A stretch of DNA of 13,206 nt from Candidatus Thorarchaeota archaeon (GCA_030642465.1 DAOWNS010000025.1:1-13206); one strand, 5' to 3'. Positions 6,774 through 12,911 are shown, counted from the first letter of the stretch. The notes: generated by a model from the letters alone, not told the origin. Program-made: numbers and translations.

Positions 6774-7352
6774 TCAGAATAGATAGGTCCTCTCACGTAG
6801 CTTTTCGAGTATTTCGATCTCAAACTTGTTCTTGACGAAGACCATACTCTCTTCCGGTGTTAGCCTATGTCTGTATGGGATTTTGTTTCTCCGTCTACGC
6901 CTTCGCTTCACTCTGAAGCCGGGACGTTCGATGCAGACAGTGATGTTCATACCTTGAATGCCCAACTGAGGGTCATACTTCACTCCCGGTATGTCTATGT
7001 GCTCACCGATTCCAAATGCAAAATTGCCATCTAAGTCCCAATTCTTGATTAGGAGTACATTCTCCTTGGCCTTGAGCGCCTTGATTAGGAACTCCTCTGC
7101 TTTCTTGTGTCTCAGAGTGACTCTAACGGCAATTGCTTCATTCTTCCTGATACCAAATTCTCTAACCGTCTGGCGCGCCCTGGACTGAACTGGAGTCTGA
7201 TTAGTCAGTTGTTCCAGTATTGTGGATGCCTTGCTCAGCGTTTCTCCGCCCCCAGAGCAGATGTCCACTACAACCTTCGAGATGAGCGGCTCACGCATCG
7301 GGTATGCCGTCCAGTCTTCAACATAGACCTGTTCATCTGGAGTACTCATCAT
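6774..7352 (-). CDS. rpl5: Large subunit ribosomal protein uL5 (L5)
   Basis: 5S-rRNA-associated protein of the central protuberance that contacts the P-site tRNA. 192 aa, near the usual archaeal length. Recognisable segments are MREPLISKVVVDICSGGGE, ASTILEQLTNQTPVQSRARQT, FGIRKNEAIAVRVTLR, and FGIGEHIDIPGVKYDPQLGI followed by GMNITVCIERPGFRVKRRRRRR. It begins ATGATG; the first ATG overlaps the eS4 TGA (ATGA), and a GGAGG in the 3' end of eS4 is 6 and 9 nt from the two ATGs. The gene is separated from uS14 by 8 nt. Confidence 0.97.
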   Translation of the reverse strand: MMSTPDEQVYVEDWTAYPMREPLISKVVVDICSGGGETLSKASTILEQLTNQTPVQSRARQTVREFGIRKNEAIAVRVTLRHKKAEEFLIKALKAKENVLLIKNWDLDGNFAFGIGEHIDIPGVKYDPQLGIQGMNITVCIERPGFRVKRRRRRRNKIPYRHRLTPEESMVFVKNKFEIEILEKLRERTYLF

Positions 7353-8101
7353 TCAGCCCCTCCTGCAGAACTGAGACTGACTTCTGGTTTCTTGGTACCC
7401 ACAACGAACACGTATTCCAGAGCTGTCTGAACTCTATTCCCGTCTGGGTCTTCTAGTGTTACTGTGCTTGCGTGAGGACCTAATCGTCTTTCAATCGCAA
7501 TAATCCTGCCCTCGATTCCGACGTTCTTTCCTTGGGTGACTATGGTGTAAGCACCGTTGTCGAGGGGTATCGAAGATATGATCTTCTGGTCCGGAACGGA
7601 TATCTTCAGAGTGTCCAAAGGTTTGTAATCTGATGGTTTTGCCCCTTCTGGAAGCAGTATGTTGCGACCATCATGCAGTGCTATTTGGAGTTTTCCACCA
7701 GGGATCATTGTCTTGCTCTCAACCCTGCAGAGTTTGACATCCTTTTCCTTCTCGGAAATCTCTACAAGGCGGAATCCGCCTCGTCGCTTGGGGAGAAGCC
7801 TGAAGCGTTCATCTGATGACTTAACCTCGACGACATCCATCAGACCGATTGGATATCCCGGATCTTTCCGTACTCGACCATCAACCAGCACTTGACCATC
7901 GGAGAGTATCGTCTTAACTTCCCGCATGTTCTCTGCATGGCCTAGCATCTCTCGTAGCAAAATTGCTAATGTTAGGCACCGATCCTTGGAGTGTGGACCT
8001 GCGGTTGGCTTAGTTGTGAATTTTGCTACCTTCCTCTTGATGGGCCAATGTCTTGGCGCCGGCAGGCGTTTCAGGTGCTTCTTCTGGCCTCTTCTTGTCA
8101 T
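7349..8101 (-). CDS. rps4e: Small subunit ribosomal protein eS4 (S4e)
   Basis: 30S protein restricted to archaea and eukaryotes. 250 aa, normal length. The N-terminus has RRGQKKHLKRLPAPRHWPIKRK. An S4-like RNA-binding region follows (LAILLREMLGHAENMREVKTIL with GQVLVDGRVRKDPGYPIGLMDVV), then the central domain FRLLPKRRGGFRLVEI, and a KOW-type C-terminal region with TIVTQGKNVGIEGRII. The ATG abuts the uL24 stop (TAGATG), and its own stop overlaps the uL5 start. Confidence 0.98.
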   Translation of the reverse strand: MTRRGQKKHLKRLPAPRHWPIKRKVAKFTTKPTAGPHSKDRCLTLAILLREMLGHAENMREVKTILSDGQVLVDGRVRKDPGYPIGLMDVVEVKSSDERFRLLPKRRGGFRLVEISEKEKDVKLCRVESKTMIPGGKLQIALHDGRNILLPEGAKPSDYKPLDTLKISVPDQKIISSIPLDNGAYTIVTQGKNVGIEGRIIAIERRLGPHASTVTLEDPDGNRVQTALEYVFVVGTKKPEVSLSSAGGAE

Positions 8102-8488
8102 CTATTCACTCTCCGCAATCTTGGCTACTTTACTCTCGATGAGTTTCTTCCTTTCATCATCAAGCTCAAGCTGTGTTATCCTTAGGTTGGATGGATGGAG
8201 TGGAATCTGTACTTCCTTTCCGTCCGCCTTTGTGGTCGTTCCGCTCTCTACGTAGACTCGCACATTGCTGTAGTCGACCTTGACGACCTTTCCTTCAGTG
8301 TCTCGAAACTGTCCCCTCATTATCCGAACGAGGTCTCCCTTCTTCACGACCATTGAGCGAAAGCCGTAATCCTCTTGGAGGAACTCGTCTAATCTGCATC
8401 TCAACAATCGCTTGTGGGTATGTAGGGGTGACTTGTAGATACGTCTCCGTTGTTTGCGTGGGGACTTAGAACTCGGCTTCTTTGTCAT
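8102..8488 (-). CDS. rpl24: Large subunit ribosomal protein uL24 (L24)
   Basis: Assembly-initiating 50S protein near the tunnel exit. 128 aa, usual for archaeal/eukaryotic L26-type uL24. The N-terminus has SPRKQRRRIYKSPLHTHKRLL. The central KOW motif reads VKKGDLVRIMRGQFRDTEGK (residues about 49-68), followed by VVKVDYSNVRVYVESGT and IPLHPSNLRITQL. The ribosome binding site GAGGT lies within the uL14 stop region, 11 nt of gap separating the two genes. Confidence 0.97.
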   Translation of the reverse strand: MTKKPSSKSPRKQRRRIYKSPLHTHKRLLRCRLDEFLQEDYGFRSMVVKKGDLVRIMRGQFRDTEGKVVKVDYSNVRVYVESGTTTKADGKEVQIPLHPSNLRITQLELDDERKKLIESKVAKIAESE

Positions 8489-8499
8489 CAGTTTCTACC

Positions 8500-8922
8500 T
8501 CACACTATCTTCGAAGCGATGGCAGCAACTCTGGGCCACTTTAGAGTGACCTCTCTTGCCATTGGTCCTCGGAGTTCTGAGCCCTGAGGCTCGCCTCCAG
8601 GTTTGATGAGAACAGCTGCATTGTCCTCAAACTGCATCCACGTGCCATCCGGTCTGCGAAACGGTTTCCGTTGACGCACAATGATTGCTTGGATGACCTG
8701 CTTTCGTAACTCCTGTTTTCCTTTTGTCACAGATACATTCACGCGGTCTGCAACACCCGCCTTTCCCAGTTTCCGGAGCTTTCCCTTGTATCCAAAGACT
8801 GTGATTATCTGGAGCTCTTTCGCTCCAGAATTATCTGCACATAGAATCTTAGCCCCAACAGGCAGCCCTCGTGCAATCCTAGGAATGAATTTCCTGATAC
8901 CTCTACCAATTTTCCTTGACAT
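8500..8922 (-). CDS. rpl14: Large subunit ribosomal protein uL14 (L14)
   Basis: 50S protein at the subunit interface. 140 aa, the archaeal L14 size. It contains ARGLPVGAKILCADNSGAKE (the universal L14 signature region), VSVTKGKQELRKQVIQAIIV, RQRKPFRRPDGTWMQFEDNA and the C-terminal GSELRGPMAREVTLKWPRVA. GAGGAGG stands 8 nt before the ATG, inside the 3' end of uS17, and the gap between the genes is 3 nt. Confidence 0.98.
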   Translation of the reverse strand: MSRKIGRGIRKFIPRIARGLPVGAKILCADNSGAKELQIITVFGYKGKLRKLGKAGVADRVNVSVTKGKQELRKQVIQAIIVRQRKPFRRPDGTWMQFEDNAAVLIKPGGEPQGSELRGPMAREVTLKWPRVAAIASKIV

Positions 8923-8925
8923 GGG

Positions 8926-9300
8926 CTATTCCTCCTCTACTGTTTTTTGTGGTCTTGTTTCTATTACCACAAAGGATACAGTCTTGCTAAGGGGACGACA
9001 TTCGGCCACTCTAACCGTATCGCCTACCTTGGCGTTAATGCACGGTGGAAGATGAGCATGCTTCTTTGATCTACGCCTTTCATATCGAGAATACTTCTTG
9101 ACGAGGCGCAAATAGTCGGTTTGGAACGTAATCGATTTGTGCATCTTCACGCTGGTGATGATGCCCTCCATTACGCGTCCTCTGACTGGGAGACTGCCGT
9201 GGAATGGGCAATTCGAATCGTCGCACACATTCTCTGGTGGCTCTACATTTGGAATCCCAATGTCCCGAACTTTTACTTTCGTGTCTACCATCTTCACCAT
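8926..9300 (-). CDS. rps17: Small subunit ribosomal protein uS17 (S17)
   Basis: 16S-binding OB-fold protein. 124 aa. The archaeal N-terminal extension contains VRDIGIPNVEPPENVCDDSN and CPFHGSLPVRGR. The OB-fold core follows with GIITSVKMHKSITFQTDYLRLVKKYSRYERR and the conserved HAHLPPCINAKVGDTVRVAECRPLSKT. The first ATG (9298-9300) overlaps the Rpp29 gene by 7 nt. A second in-frame ATG at 9289-9291 follows GGTGA too closely to decide, so the start is uncertain by three codons. The last residues are acidic (VEEE). Confidence 0.97.
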   Translation of the reverse strand: MVKMVDTKVKVRDIGIPNVEPPENVCDDSNCPFHGSLPVRGRVMEGIITSVKMHKSITFQTDYLRLVKKYSRYERRRSKKHAHLPPCINAKVGDTVRVAECRPLSKTVSFVVIETRPQKTVEEE

Positions 9301-9578
9301 CTTCTGTTAAGGCGTTTCTTCAGCCTATCTTCAGGTCTTCCTTTCAACACGTTACCGTCCACGCGGACGACAGTTCCATCAGGAAGGCTCATGTCGAACA
9401 CGCAAACACTCTTTGGCAATTGGATTACACCCGCACCTGTGTCGACGTGAATCATCTCTCTGGACTCTACGACTATTGTGCCAGATCTACACACCTGTCC
9501 AGGATCCCTAGATGCAACTACGTGTGTCTTCAAGCCAACCAGCTCATGCTGGATTAGATTCATTGGAGTCACAGTCAT
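9294..9578 (-). CDS. rnp1: Ribonuclease P protein component 1 (Rpp29/Pop4 family)
   Basis: Protein subunit of archaeal RNase P, which removes 5' leaders from pre-tRNA. 94 aa, the usual archaeal size. It shows the Sm-like barrel of the Rpp29 family: NLIQHELVGLKTHVVASRDP, then SGTIVVESREMIHVDTGAGV, and the family-typical C-terminal helix VLKGRPEDRLKKRL. The location between uL29 and uS17 is its standard place in euryarchaeal operons. The ATG overlaps the uL29 stop as ATGA; an in-frame ATG five codons later (MNLIQ) is an alternative start. Confidence 0.95.
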   Translation of the reverse strand: MTVTPMNLIQHELVGLKTHVVASRDPGQVCRSGTIVVESREMIHVDTGAGVIQLPKSVCVFDMSLPDGTVVRVDGNVLKGRPEDRLKKRLNRRW

Positions 9579-9787
9579 TGTTCCAGTGTCAACTCCTCTT
9601 CCCTCTGAATTGTTAGAATTCTAGCAATAGCTCTTTTGATTGCCCTTATCTGGTAGGGATTTTCAGAACCGCCACCAGTGGCAATTTGGATTCTAACACT
9701 GGTGAGTTCATTGAACAACTCATCCATCTTCTTCTGGCGTTCTGCTGGATTGAGTTTGCGAATGTCCTTTGCTGTGAGTCGAGCCAT
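9575..9787 (-). CDS. rpl29: Large subunit ribosomal protein uL29 (L29)
   Basis: Small two-helix 50S protein at the exit tunnel, a contact for signal recognition particle and other nascent-chain factors. 70 aa, normal. The helical hairpin is visible as LTAKDIRKLNPAERQKKMDEL and NPYQIRAIKRAIARILTIQREEE, with the archaeal TGGGSENP turn between. AAGGAGG lies about 11 nt before the ATG, in the 3' end of uS3; the gap is 3 nt. Confidence 0.97.
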   Translation of the reverse strand: MARLTAKDIRKLNPAERQKKMDELFNELTSVRIQIATGGGSENPYQIRAIKRAIARILTIQREEELTLEQ

Positions 9788-9790
9788 CGA

Positions 9791-10711
9791 TTATTCGCCT
9801 CCTTCTTTGGGAGTGTCAAGTGCATCCAATTCCTTCAGTTCTTCCAAAGTACTCTCTTCACTAGACAACGACTCGCTATCTGTTTCAGGCGGCTTCTCTT
9901 CAGGTTCAGCGACTTCCGCTTTCTCTGGAGCCTTCTTCTCTTCGGTGGTTACAACGTCATCAACAAGCTCAAGTCCATCAAGTTCTTCCAATTCTCTTAG
10001 CTCGTCAACATCCGTTATTCCTTCAAAGATATCCTCGGCGCCTTCGGTTTCAGTAACCACATCGCCCACCTCTTCCGCTTGCTTGAGCAGCTCCAGCTCT
10101 GCAGGTTTCTTTGGCTTCGGCTTCTTGACAACTATCACTCCAGGTAGTTTGGCATCGGGTTGCATAATTCTAACTTTGATGCCTATCGCGCCTGGTTTCA
10201 AGATAGCAGTATCATCTGCCTCATCAACATACAGTTGAGCTGGTGCACCCGTTTTGGCAACCGTGGCTTGCTTGAACTTCTGGTAGCGGCCTCTCCTGCT
10301 TGATAATTTACCCTTGACGATTATCTCGCATCCTAGTGCCCCGGCACGCATTACACGACGAAGGATCCAATATGCCATTCTTCGGAAACGGACACCTCGT
10401 TCCAGCTGTCTTGCAAGTCTGGAAGCCATTGCCTGAGCACAAAGCCAAGGGTTCTCTATCTCGCTCACTTCAACCTGCACGTTCTCAATACCGAAATCGG
10501 TTTCAAGGATATCTGACAGTTCTCGTATTTTTGATCCTCGACGTCCAATAACCACGCCTGGTCTAGAGGCATGAATGATAACTTCTGTGCGCATGGGCAT
10601 CTTCCGGATTTCCACACCACCGTATCCGGCCGCATTGAGTTCTCGCGCCAAGAACTCGTCAATCTTAAGCTTACGACTATTTTGCTCTATGAAGTACTTC
10701 ACTGCCGACAC
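9791..10711 (-). CDS. rps3: Small subunit ribosomal protein uS3 (S3) with long acidic C-terminal tail
   Basis: 30S head protein at the mRNA entry tunnel. 306 aa: residues 1-about 200 are archaeal S3, and the last 100 or so are an added acidic tail. The N-terminal KH domain has FLARELNAAGYGGVEIRKMP and the GxxG loop in PGVVIGRRGSKI (residues 51-62). The C-terminal S3 domain contains ERGVRFRRMAYWILRRVMRAGALGCEIIVKGKL and GAIGIKVRIMQPDAKLPG. After the basic VVKKPKPKKP the protein becomes Glu/Asp-rich, with two similar leucine-containing stretches (LRELEELDGLEL and LEELKELDALD). The start is GTG (10709-10711), directly after the uL22 stop, with GAGGTGA 5 nt upstream. Acidic S3 tails occur in several archaea, but this one is long. 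Confidence 0.97.
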   Translation of the reverse strand: MSAVKYFIEQNSRKLKIDEFLARELNAAGYGGVEIRKMPMRTEVIIHASRPGVVIGRRGSKIRELSDILETDFGIENVQVEVSEIENPWLCAQAMASRLARQLERGVRFRRMAYWILRRVMRAGALGCEIIVKGKLSSRRGRYQKFKQATVAKTGAPAQLYVDEADDTAILKPGAIGIKVRIMQPDAKLPGVIVVKKPKPKKPAELELLKQAEEVGDVVTETEGAEDIFEGITDVDELRELEELDGLELVDDVVTTEEKKAPEKAEVAEPEEKPPETDSESLSSEESTLEELKELDALDTPKEGGE

Positions 10712-11176
10712 TTAGCTCACCTCTTCCAACACAATCTCGATGTGTGTAGTGTTCTCGAAGTACGGTGAACTTTTGCCAAAAGCTCTCTCAATGTACTTCT
10801 TGTATGTTCTACCGCGCTGTGCCGCGGAATGGATTATCTTGAGCCTGTCAATGTCCAGACCCTTGCTGTCCGCATTAGCCTCAGCATTTCTAAGAATCTT
10901 CAAGATATTCTTGGACGCTTTCACCGGATGACCCCCTGGAGCCCATCCTTTCATACCCGCGTGGTGACCGCGCTTTTTCTTGTGGCGTCTGTAAGGTATC
11001 CATGCCTTCTCTTCAACTACACTTTCAAGAAGGTCAATGGCCTTGTCGAGCATCATTCCACGGATCTCTTTACAAACTTCTCTGGACTGCTTGGGCGAGC
11101 ATCGCAGATTTCTGCCACTAGCTACGGCTGTTCGGTCTGGGTCCATGCCTATGATTGAATATCCATATGTCGGCAT
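10712..11176 (-). CDS. rpl22: Large subunit ribosomal protein uL22 (L22), first gene of the operon
   Basis: 50S protein lining the exit tunnel through a long beta-hairpin. 154 aa, the archaeal/eukaryotic L17-type size. Typical segments are ASGRNLRCSPKQSREVCKEIRG, AIDLLESVVEEKAWIPYRRHKKKRGHH, GHPVKASKNILKILRNAEANA and KIIHSAAQRGRTYKKYIERAFG. GAGG stands 4-5 nt before the ATG. No ribosomal gene lies upstream: the usual uS19 neighbour is absent and a promoter-bearing 245-nt interval precedes this gene, so uL22 opens the transcription unit here. Confidence 0.98.
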   Translation of the reverse strand: MPTYGYSIIGMDPDRTAVASGRNLRCSPKQSREVCKEIRGMMLDKAIDLLESVVEEKAWIPYRRHKKKRGHHAGMKGWAPGGHPVKASKNILKILRNAEANADSKGLDIDRLKIIHSAAQRGRTYKKYIERAFGKSSPYFENTTHIEIVLEEVS

Positions 11177-11202
11177 TGTGCCTCACTTCCGGGGTAGCGA
11201 CT

Positions 11203-11240
11203 TGGTTGATGTAACACAGCTTTTACACTGTGTCCAACCA
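11203..11240 (-). promoter_or_regulatory. Nested inverted repeat in the uL22 leader
   Basis: On the minus strand an outer 6-bp stem TGGTTG/CAACCA (11235-11240 with 11203-11208) encloses an inner 6-bp stem ACACAG/CTGTGT (11228-11233 with 11214-11219) around an 8-nt A-rich loop. The asymmetric internal loop has 1 nt on one side and 5 on the other. The structure ends about 26 nt upstream of the uL22 start codon, a position where protein binding could affect initiation. Stems are perfect as read; folding in vivo and function are unproven. Confidence 0.4.
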
Positions 11241-11392
11241 GACACTATAACACCCTCAACGACTACTTCAGACCCTACCGGCACACGTATACAGACTGTT
11301 CTCGCGAGCAGAACTAGGCGCCTGCACTGCATCCATCGGTTCTCAAGCAATCGCTTACAGAGAGCGACTGGCCATTTCGGAAATGTTTGCCA

Positions 11393-11398
11393 TTTAAA
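11393..11398 (-). promoter_or_regulatory. Candidate TATA box for the uL22-to-uL15 operon
   Basis: TTTAAA preceded by purines (ATAGG) on the minus strand, 24 nt past the stop of the upstream gene and about 217 nt before uL22. The predicted transcription start is about 25 nt downstream, near 11370. The same hexamer stands before secY. Read-through from the upstream pair of genes cannot be excluded because no T-rich terminator is visible. Confidence 0.4.
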
Positions 11399-11421
11399 CC
11401 TATGCACTTGTATGGTCCATT

Positions 11422-11811
11422 TTATGGGTTATTGCCAAACTCTGCAATGACCCGCTTCAGCGATGGTGAATTTATGAACTTTCGCACAAGATTTACACCC
11501 GCATTGGTGAGAGTGCTCTTCACAAAGTGTCGACCAGATGATCGTATGAAGACAAGTTTCTTGTCCTGCAACCGACTCAGGCTTCCTAGCACGATCTGAG
11601 TGAGTTCCTCCCCAGTAAGCTCGATGCCCTTCCCAGGCGTTTGCAGGGTTTCACACATCTTCAGAACGGTACGTACAGAGCTAAGCTGGCGTTTCTTGCT
11701 ATCATACGGATTTGAATACAGCCAGAGAAGAACAATGAGATCTATTACACTGAGCCCTATGTTCGGATTGCTTTGAAGTGCTCTCTTGGCAACCAGCTCG
11801 ACTATAGGCAT
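11422..11811 (-). CDS. Uncharacterised small protein, winged-helix-like
   Basis: 129 aa with the chosen start; no confident family match. It opens with an amphipathic or hydrophobic helix region (IGLSVIDLIVLLWLYSNP). The C-terminal half reads like a winged helix-turn-helix: a helix ELTQIVLGSLSRLQDKKLVF, then a wing-like strand RSSGRHFVKSTLTNAG, followed by a helix, resembling MarR/PadR-type ends. A possible DNA-binding role is inference. I prefer the ATG at 11809-11811 (MPIVELV): GAGAGG at 11821-11826 stands 9 nt before it but directly abuts the upstream ATG at 11818-11820. It lies 40-50 nt after the zinc-ribbon gene in the same direction and just ahead of the ribosomal promoter, so the two are probably cotranscribed. 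Confidence 0.72.
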   Translation of the reverse strand: MPIVELVAKRALQSNPNIGLSVIDLIVLLWLYSNPYDSKKRQLSSVRTVLKMCETLQTPGKGIELTGEELTQIVLGSLSRLQDKKLVFIRSSGRHFVKSTLTNAGVNLVRKFINSPSLKRVIAEFGNNP

Positions 11812-11860
11812 CGTAATCATCCTCTCAGAACCCTATCATCATTTGAATCAATCGAGGTTT

Positions 11861-12577
11861 CTATGCTCGACTAATAACTCCAGGTTTTGGCTCGAAGATA
11901 CCCCCTTCTCTCATCAATCGTTCCAATGAAGCTATCACCGAATCTTGAGAAACTCCTTCTAGTTGAAAGTGTGCGATTATCTGGTCGACTCGCAAGCGTT
12001 CCCCTTTCTCCTCGAGTAGCACGAGAATCGCATCTGAAACATCTATTTTATTTGAGGATGTTTCGGTCTTCTCAGTCTTTGATTTGACCAGTTGAATCAA
12101 CCAAGGCCGTGGGAAAATCAGAGTGCCGTGATTGGCAAGATTGGTCAATTGGGTTTCCACCCAATTCCAATCCAGTTGATATGCGCCGCAAAAGCTCTCT
12201 ATTCTGCCAAGTGTACACGGATTATCGGTCGCCTCTTTCTCAAGGAGGTGCATGAGTCTCTTTCTTTTTCCCGAGGGAACCGGTGCATCAATCCCCTTTG
12301 CGATATCCTCAGCACGCAATTGCCTCTCGGGAATCAGAGCGCGCACTCTCTCCCGTGACCGCTCCACTGCCTTTTCAAACACATCACCGCCTCGCGCGGC
12401 GTTGAACTCCTTGACCGCAGTTGAGGCAGCATTGGGACTATCGAAAACCGCACGAGCAGCCTTAGTGATGTTGATGATTTTGCCGCAGTAACTGCAACGT
12501 CTTCGCTTCTGACCAACAGGAGCATTTGTGAAGTTCCTGCATTTGGGGCACATGAAGACAAGAAATGATTTCACCAA
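11861..12577 (-). CDS. Zinc-ribbon (DUF1922-like) protein with C-terminal winged helix
   Basis: About 238 aa. A four-cysteine zinc ribbon occupies the N-terminus (CPKC at Cys10/13 and CSYC at Cys28/31 followed by GK), then KAARAVFDSPNAASTAVKEFNA; this layout resembles the archaeal DUF1922 family. A basic helical middle (ERSRERVRALIPE) and a Trp-containing region (YQLDWNWVETQLTNLANHGTL) follow. The last 55 residues look like a winged helix, ending ERLMREGGIFEPKPGVISRA, a close resemblance to the C-terminal winged helix of archaeal MCM. Function is unknown; a nucleic-acid-binding role is inferred. The start is TTG at 12575-12577 or GTG at 12572-12574; a GGTG upstream gives 5 or 8 nt spacing, which slightly favours the GTG. 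It is the first gene of the minus-strand set, divergent from the ferredoxin. Confidence 0.8.
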   Translation of the reverse strand: MVKSFLVFMCPKCRNFTNAPVGQKRRRCSYCGKIINITKAARAVFDSPNAASTAVKEFNAARGGDVFEKAVERSRERVRALIPERQLRAEDIAKGIDAPVPSGKRKRLMHLLEKEATDNPCTLGRIESFCGAYQLDWNWVETQLTNLANHGTLIFPRPWLIQLVKSKTEKTETSSNKIDVSDAILVLLEEKGERLRVDQIIAHFQLEGVSQDSVIASLERLMREGGIFEPKPGVISRA

Positions 12578-12614
12578 TCAAACACCAACATCATCTATGT
12601 CTTCAAGTTCCAAG

Positions 12615-12622
12615 CTATATAA
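12615..12622 (-). promoter_or_regulatory. Candidate TATA box between divergent genes
   Basis: The minus strand reads TTATATAG about 40 nt before the zinc-ribbon gene start, giving a predicted leader of about 15-20 nt. The same bases read TATATAA on the plus strand and could equally serve the ferredoxin gene with a leader of about 50 nt. The direction therefore is not settled by sequence. Confidence 0.45.
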
Positions 12623-12652
12623 TCGTCCCTCTCTGCTACCGAACAAATAATG

Positions 12653-12658
12653 TTATAT
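12653..12658 (+). promoter_or_regulatory. Second candidate TATA box, toward the ferredoxin gene
   Basis: TTATAT about 40 nt before the ferredoxin ATG. Transcription about 25 nt downstream would begin close to the TGAGG ribosome binding site at 12682-12686, leaving a very short leader. It competes with the stronger TATATAA at 12616-12622 for this assignment. Confidence 0.3.
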
Positions 12659-12695
12659 CCCGTCAAAGACCCGGCCGCGCCTGAGGACCCCGTTA

Positions 12696-12911
12696 ATGCC
12701 AAAGAAAGCCAAGCGGATTATTGTGGATTCTAAGCTTTGCAAGGGCTGTCACATCTGCATCTCAGTATGTCCGCATGGAGTTCTCAGAAAAGCTGATGAG
12801 GTCGACAATCGAGGCTTTTTCCTTCCAATTGTCAAGGATTTGAAGGCATGTAGGGTTTGCAGACTATGTGAGATGGAATGCCCCGACTTTGCCATTTGTG
12901 TCGTAGAGTAG
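12696..12911 (+). CDS. korD: 2[4Fe-4S] ferredoxin, KorD-like (2-oxoacid:ferredoxin oxidoreductase delta subunit family)
   Basis: 71 aa with two complete cluster motifs: CKGCHICISVCP (Cys15, 18, 21, 25) and CRVCRLCEMECP (Cys52, 55, 58, 62). The spacer GFFLPIVKDLKAC and the ending CPDFAICVVE match the small delta subunits of 2-oxoglutarate/2-oxoacid:ferredoxin oxidoreductases, which pass electrons from the catalytic subunits to ferredoxin. TGAGG lies 9 nt before the ATG. In most archaea korD is directly followed by korA, korB and korC. Here it is followed by 172 gene-free bases and a gene on the opposite strand, so it stands alone. It may be an orphan subunit, work with subunits encoded elsewhere, or be a free ferredoxin. 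The symbol is by family resemblance. Confidence 0.88.
   Translation: MPKKAKRIIVDSKLCKGCHICISVCPHGVLRKADEVDNRGFFLPIVKDLKACRVCRLCEMECPDFAICVVE

Larger units (their letters stand above)
11177..11421 (-). promoter_or_regulatory. Promoter and putative structured 5' leader of the uL22 operon
   Basis: 245 bases separate the upstream minus-strand gene from uL22, by far the largest gap before secY. The interval contains a TTTAAA box near its upstream end, leaving a predicted 5' leader of roughly 195 nt. That leader can fold into a nested hairpin (11203-11240) close to the uL22 start and a smaller GTTCT/AGAAC stem further upstream. A 74-codon frame (11183-11407) crosses it, but its first ATG lies upstream of the TATA box and the product resembles nothing I know. 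A leader this long is unusual for archaea and could host ribosomal-protein autoregulation; that is inference. Confidence 0.45.

Noticed and set aside
9678..10238. 186-aa plus-strand Ser-rich frame opposite the uS3 tail
   Set aside because: GAA/GAG/GAT codons of the acidic tail read in reverse give TTC/CTC/ATC-type and, in a shifted frame, TCT/TCA serine codons. It is a shadow of uS3.
11183..11407. Full 74-aa minus-strand frame in the uL22 leader as a gene
   Set aside because: Its ATG lies upstream of the predicted TATA box TTTAAA and has no ribosome binding site, and the product resembles no ribosomal protein. A shorter internal version is kept only as a low-interest finding.
11177..11421. 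A hidden or degraded uS19 gene in the gap before uL22
   Set aside because: The gap is 245 nt, too short for archaeal uS19 (about 400 nt), and no frame shows uS19 motifs such as the RKRVKHGAPG-type ending.
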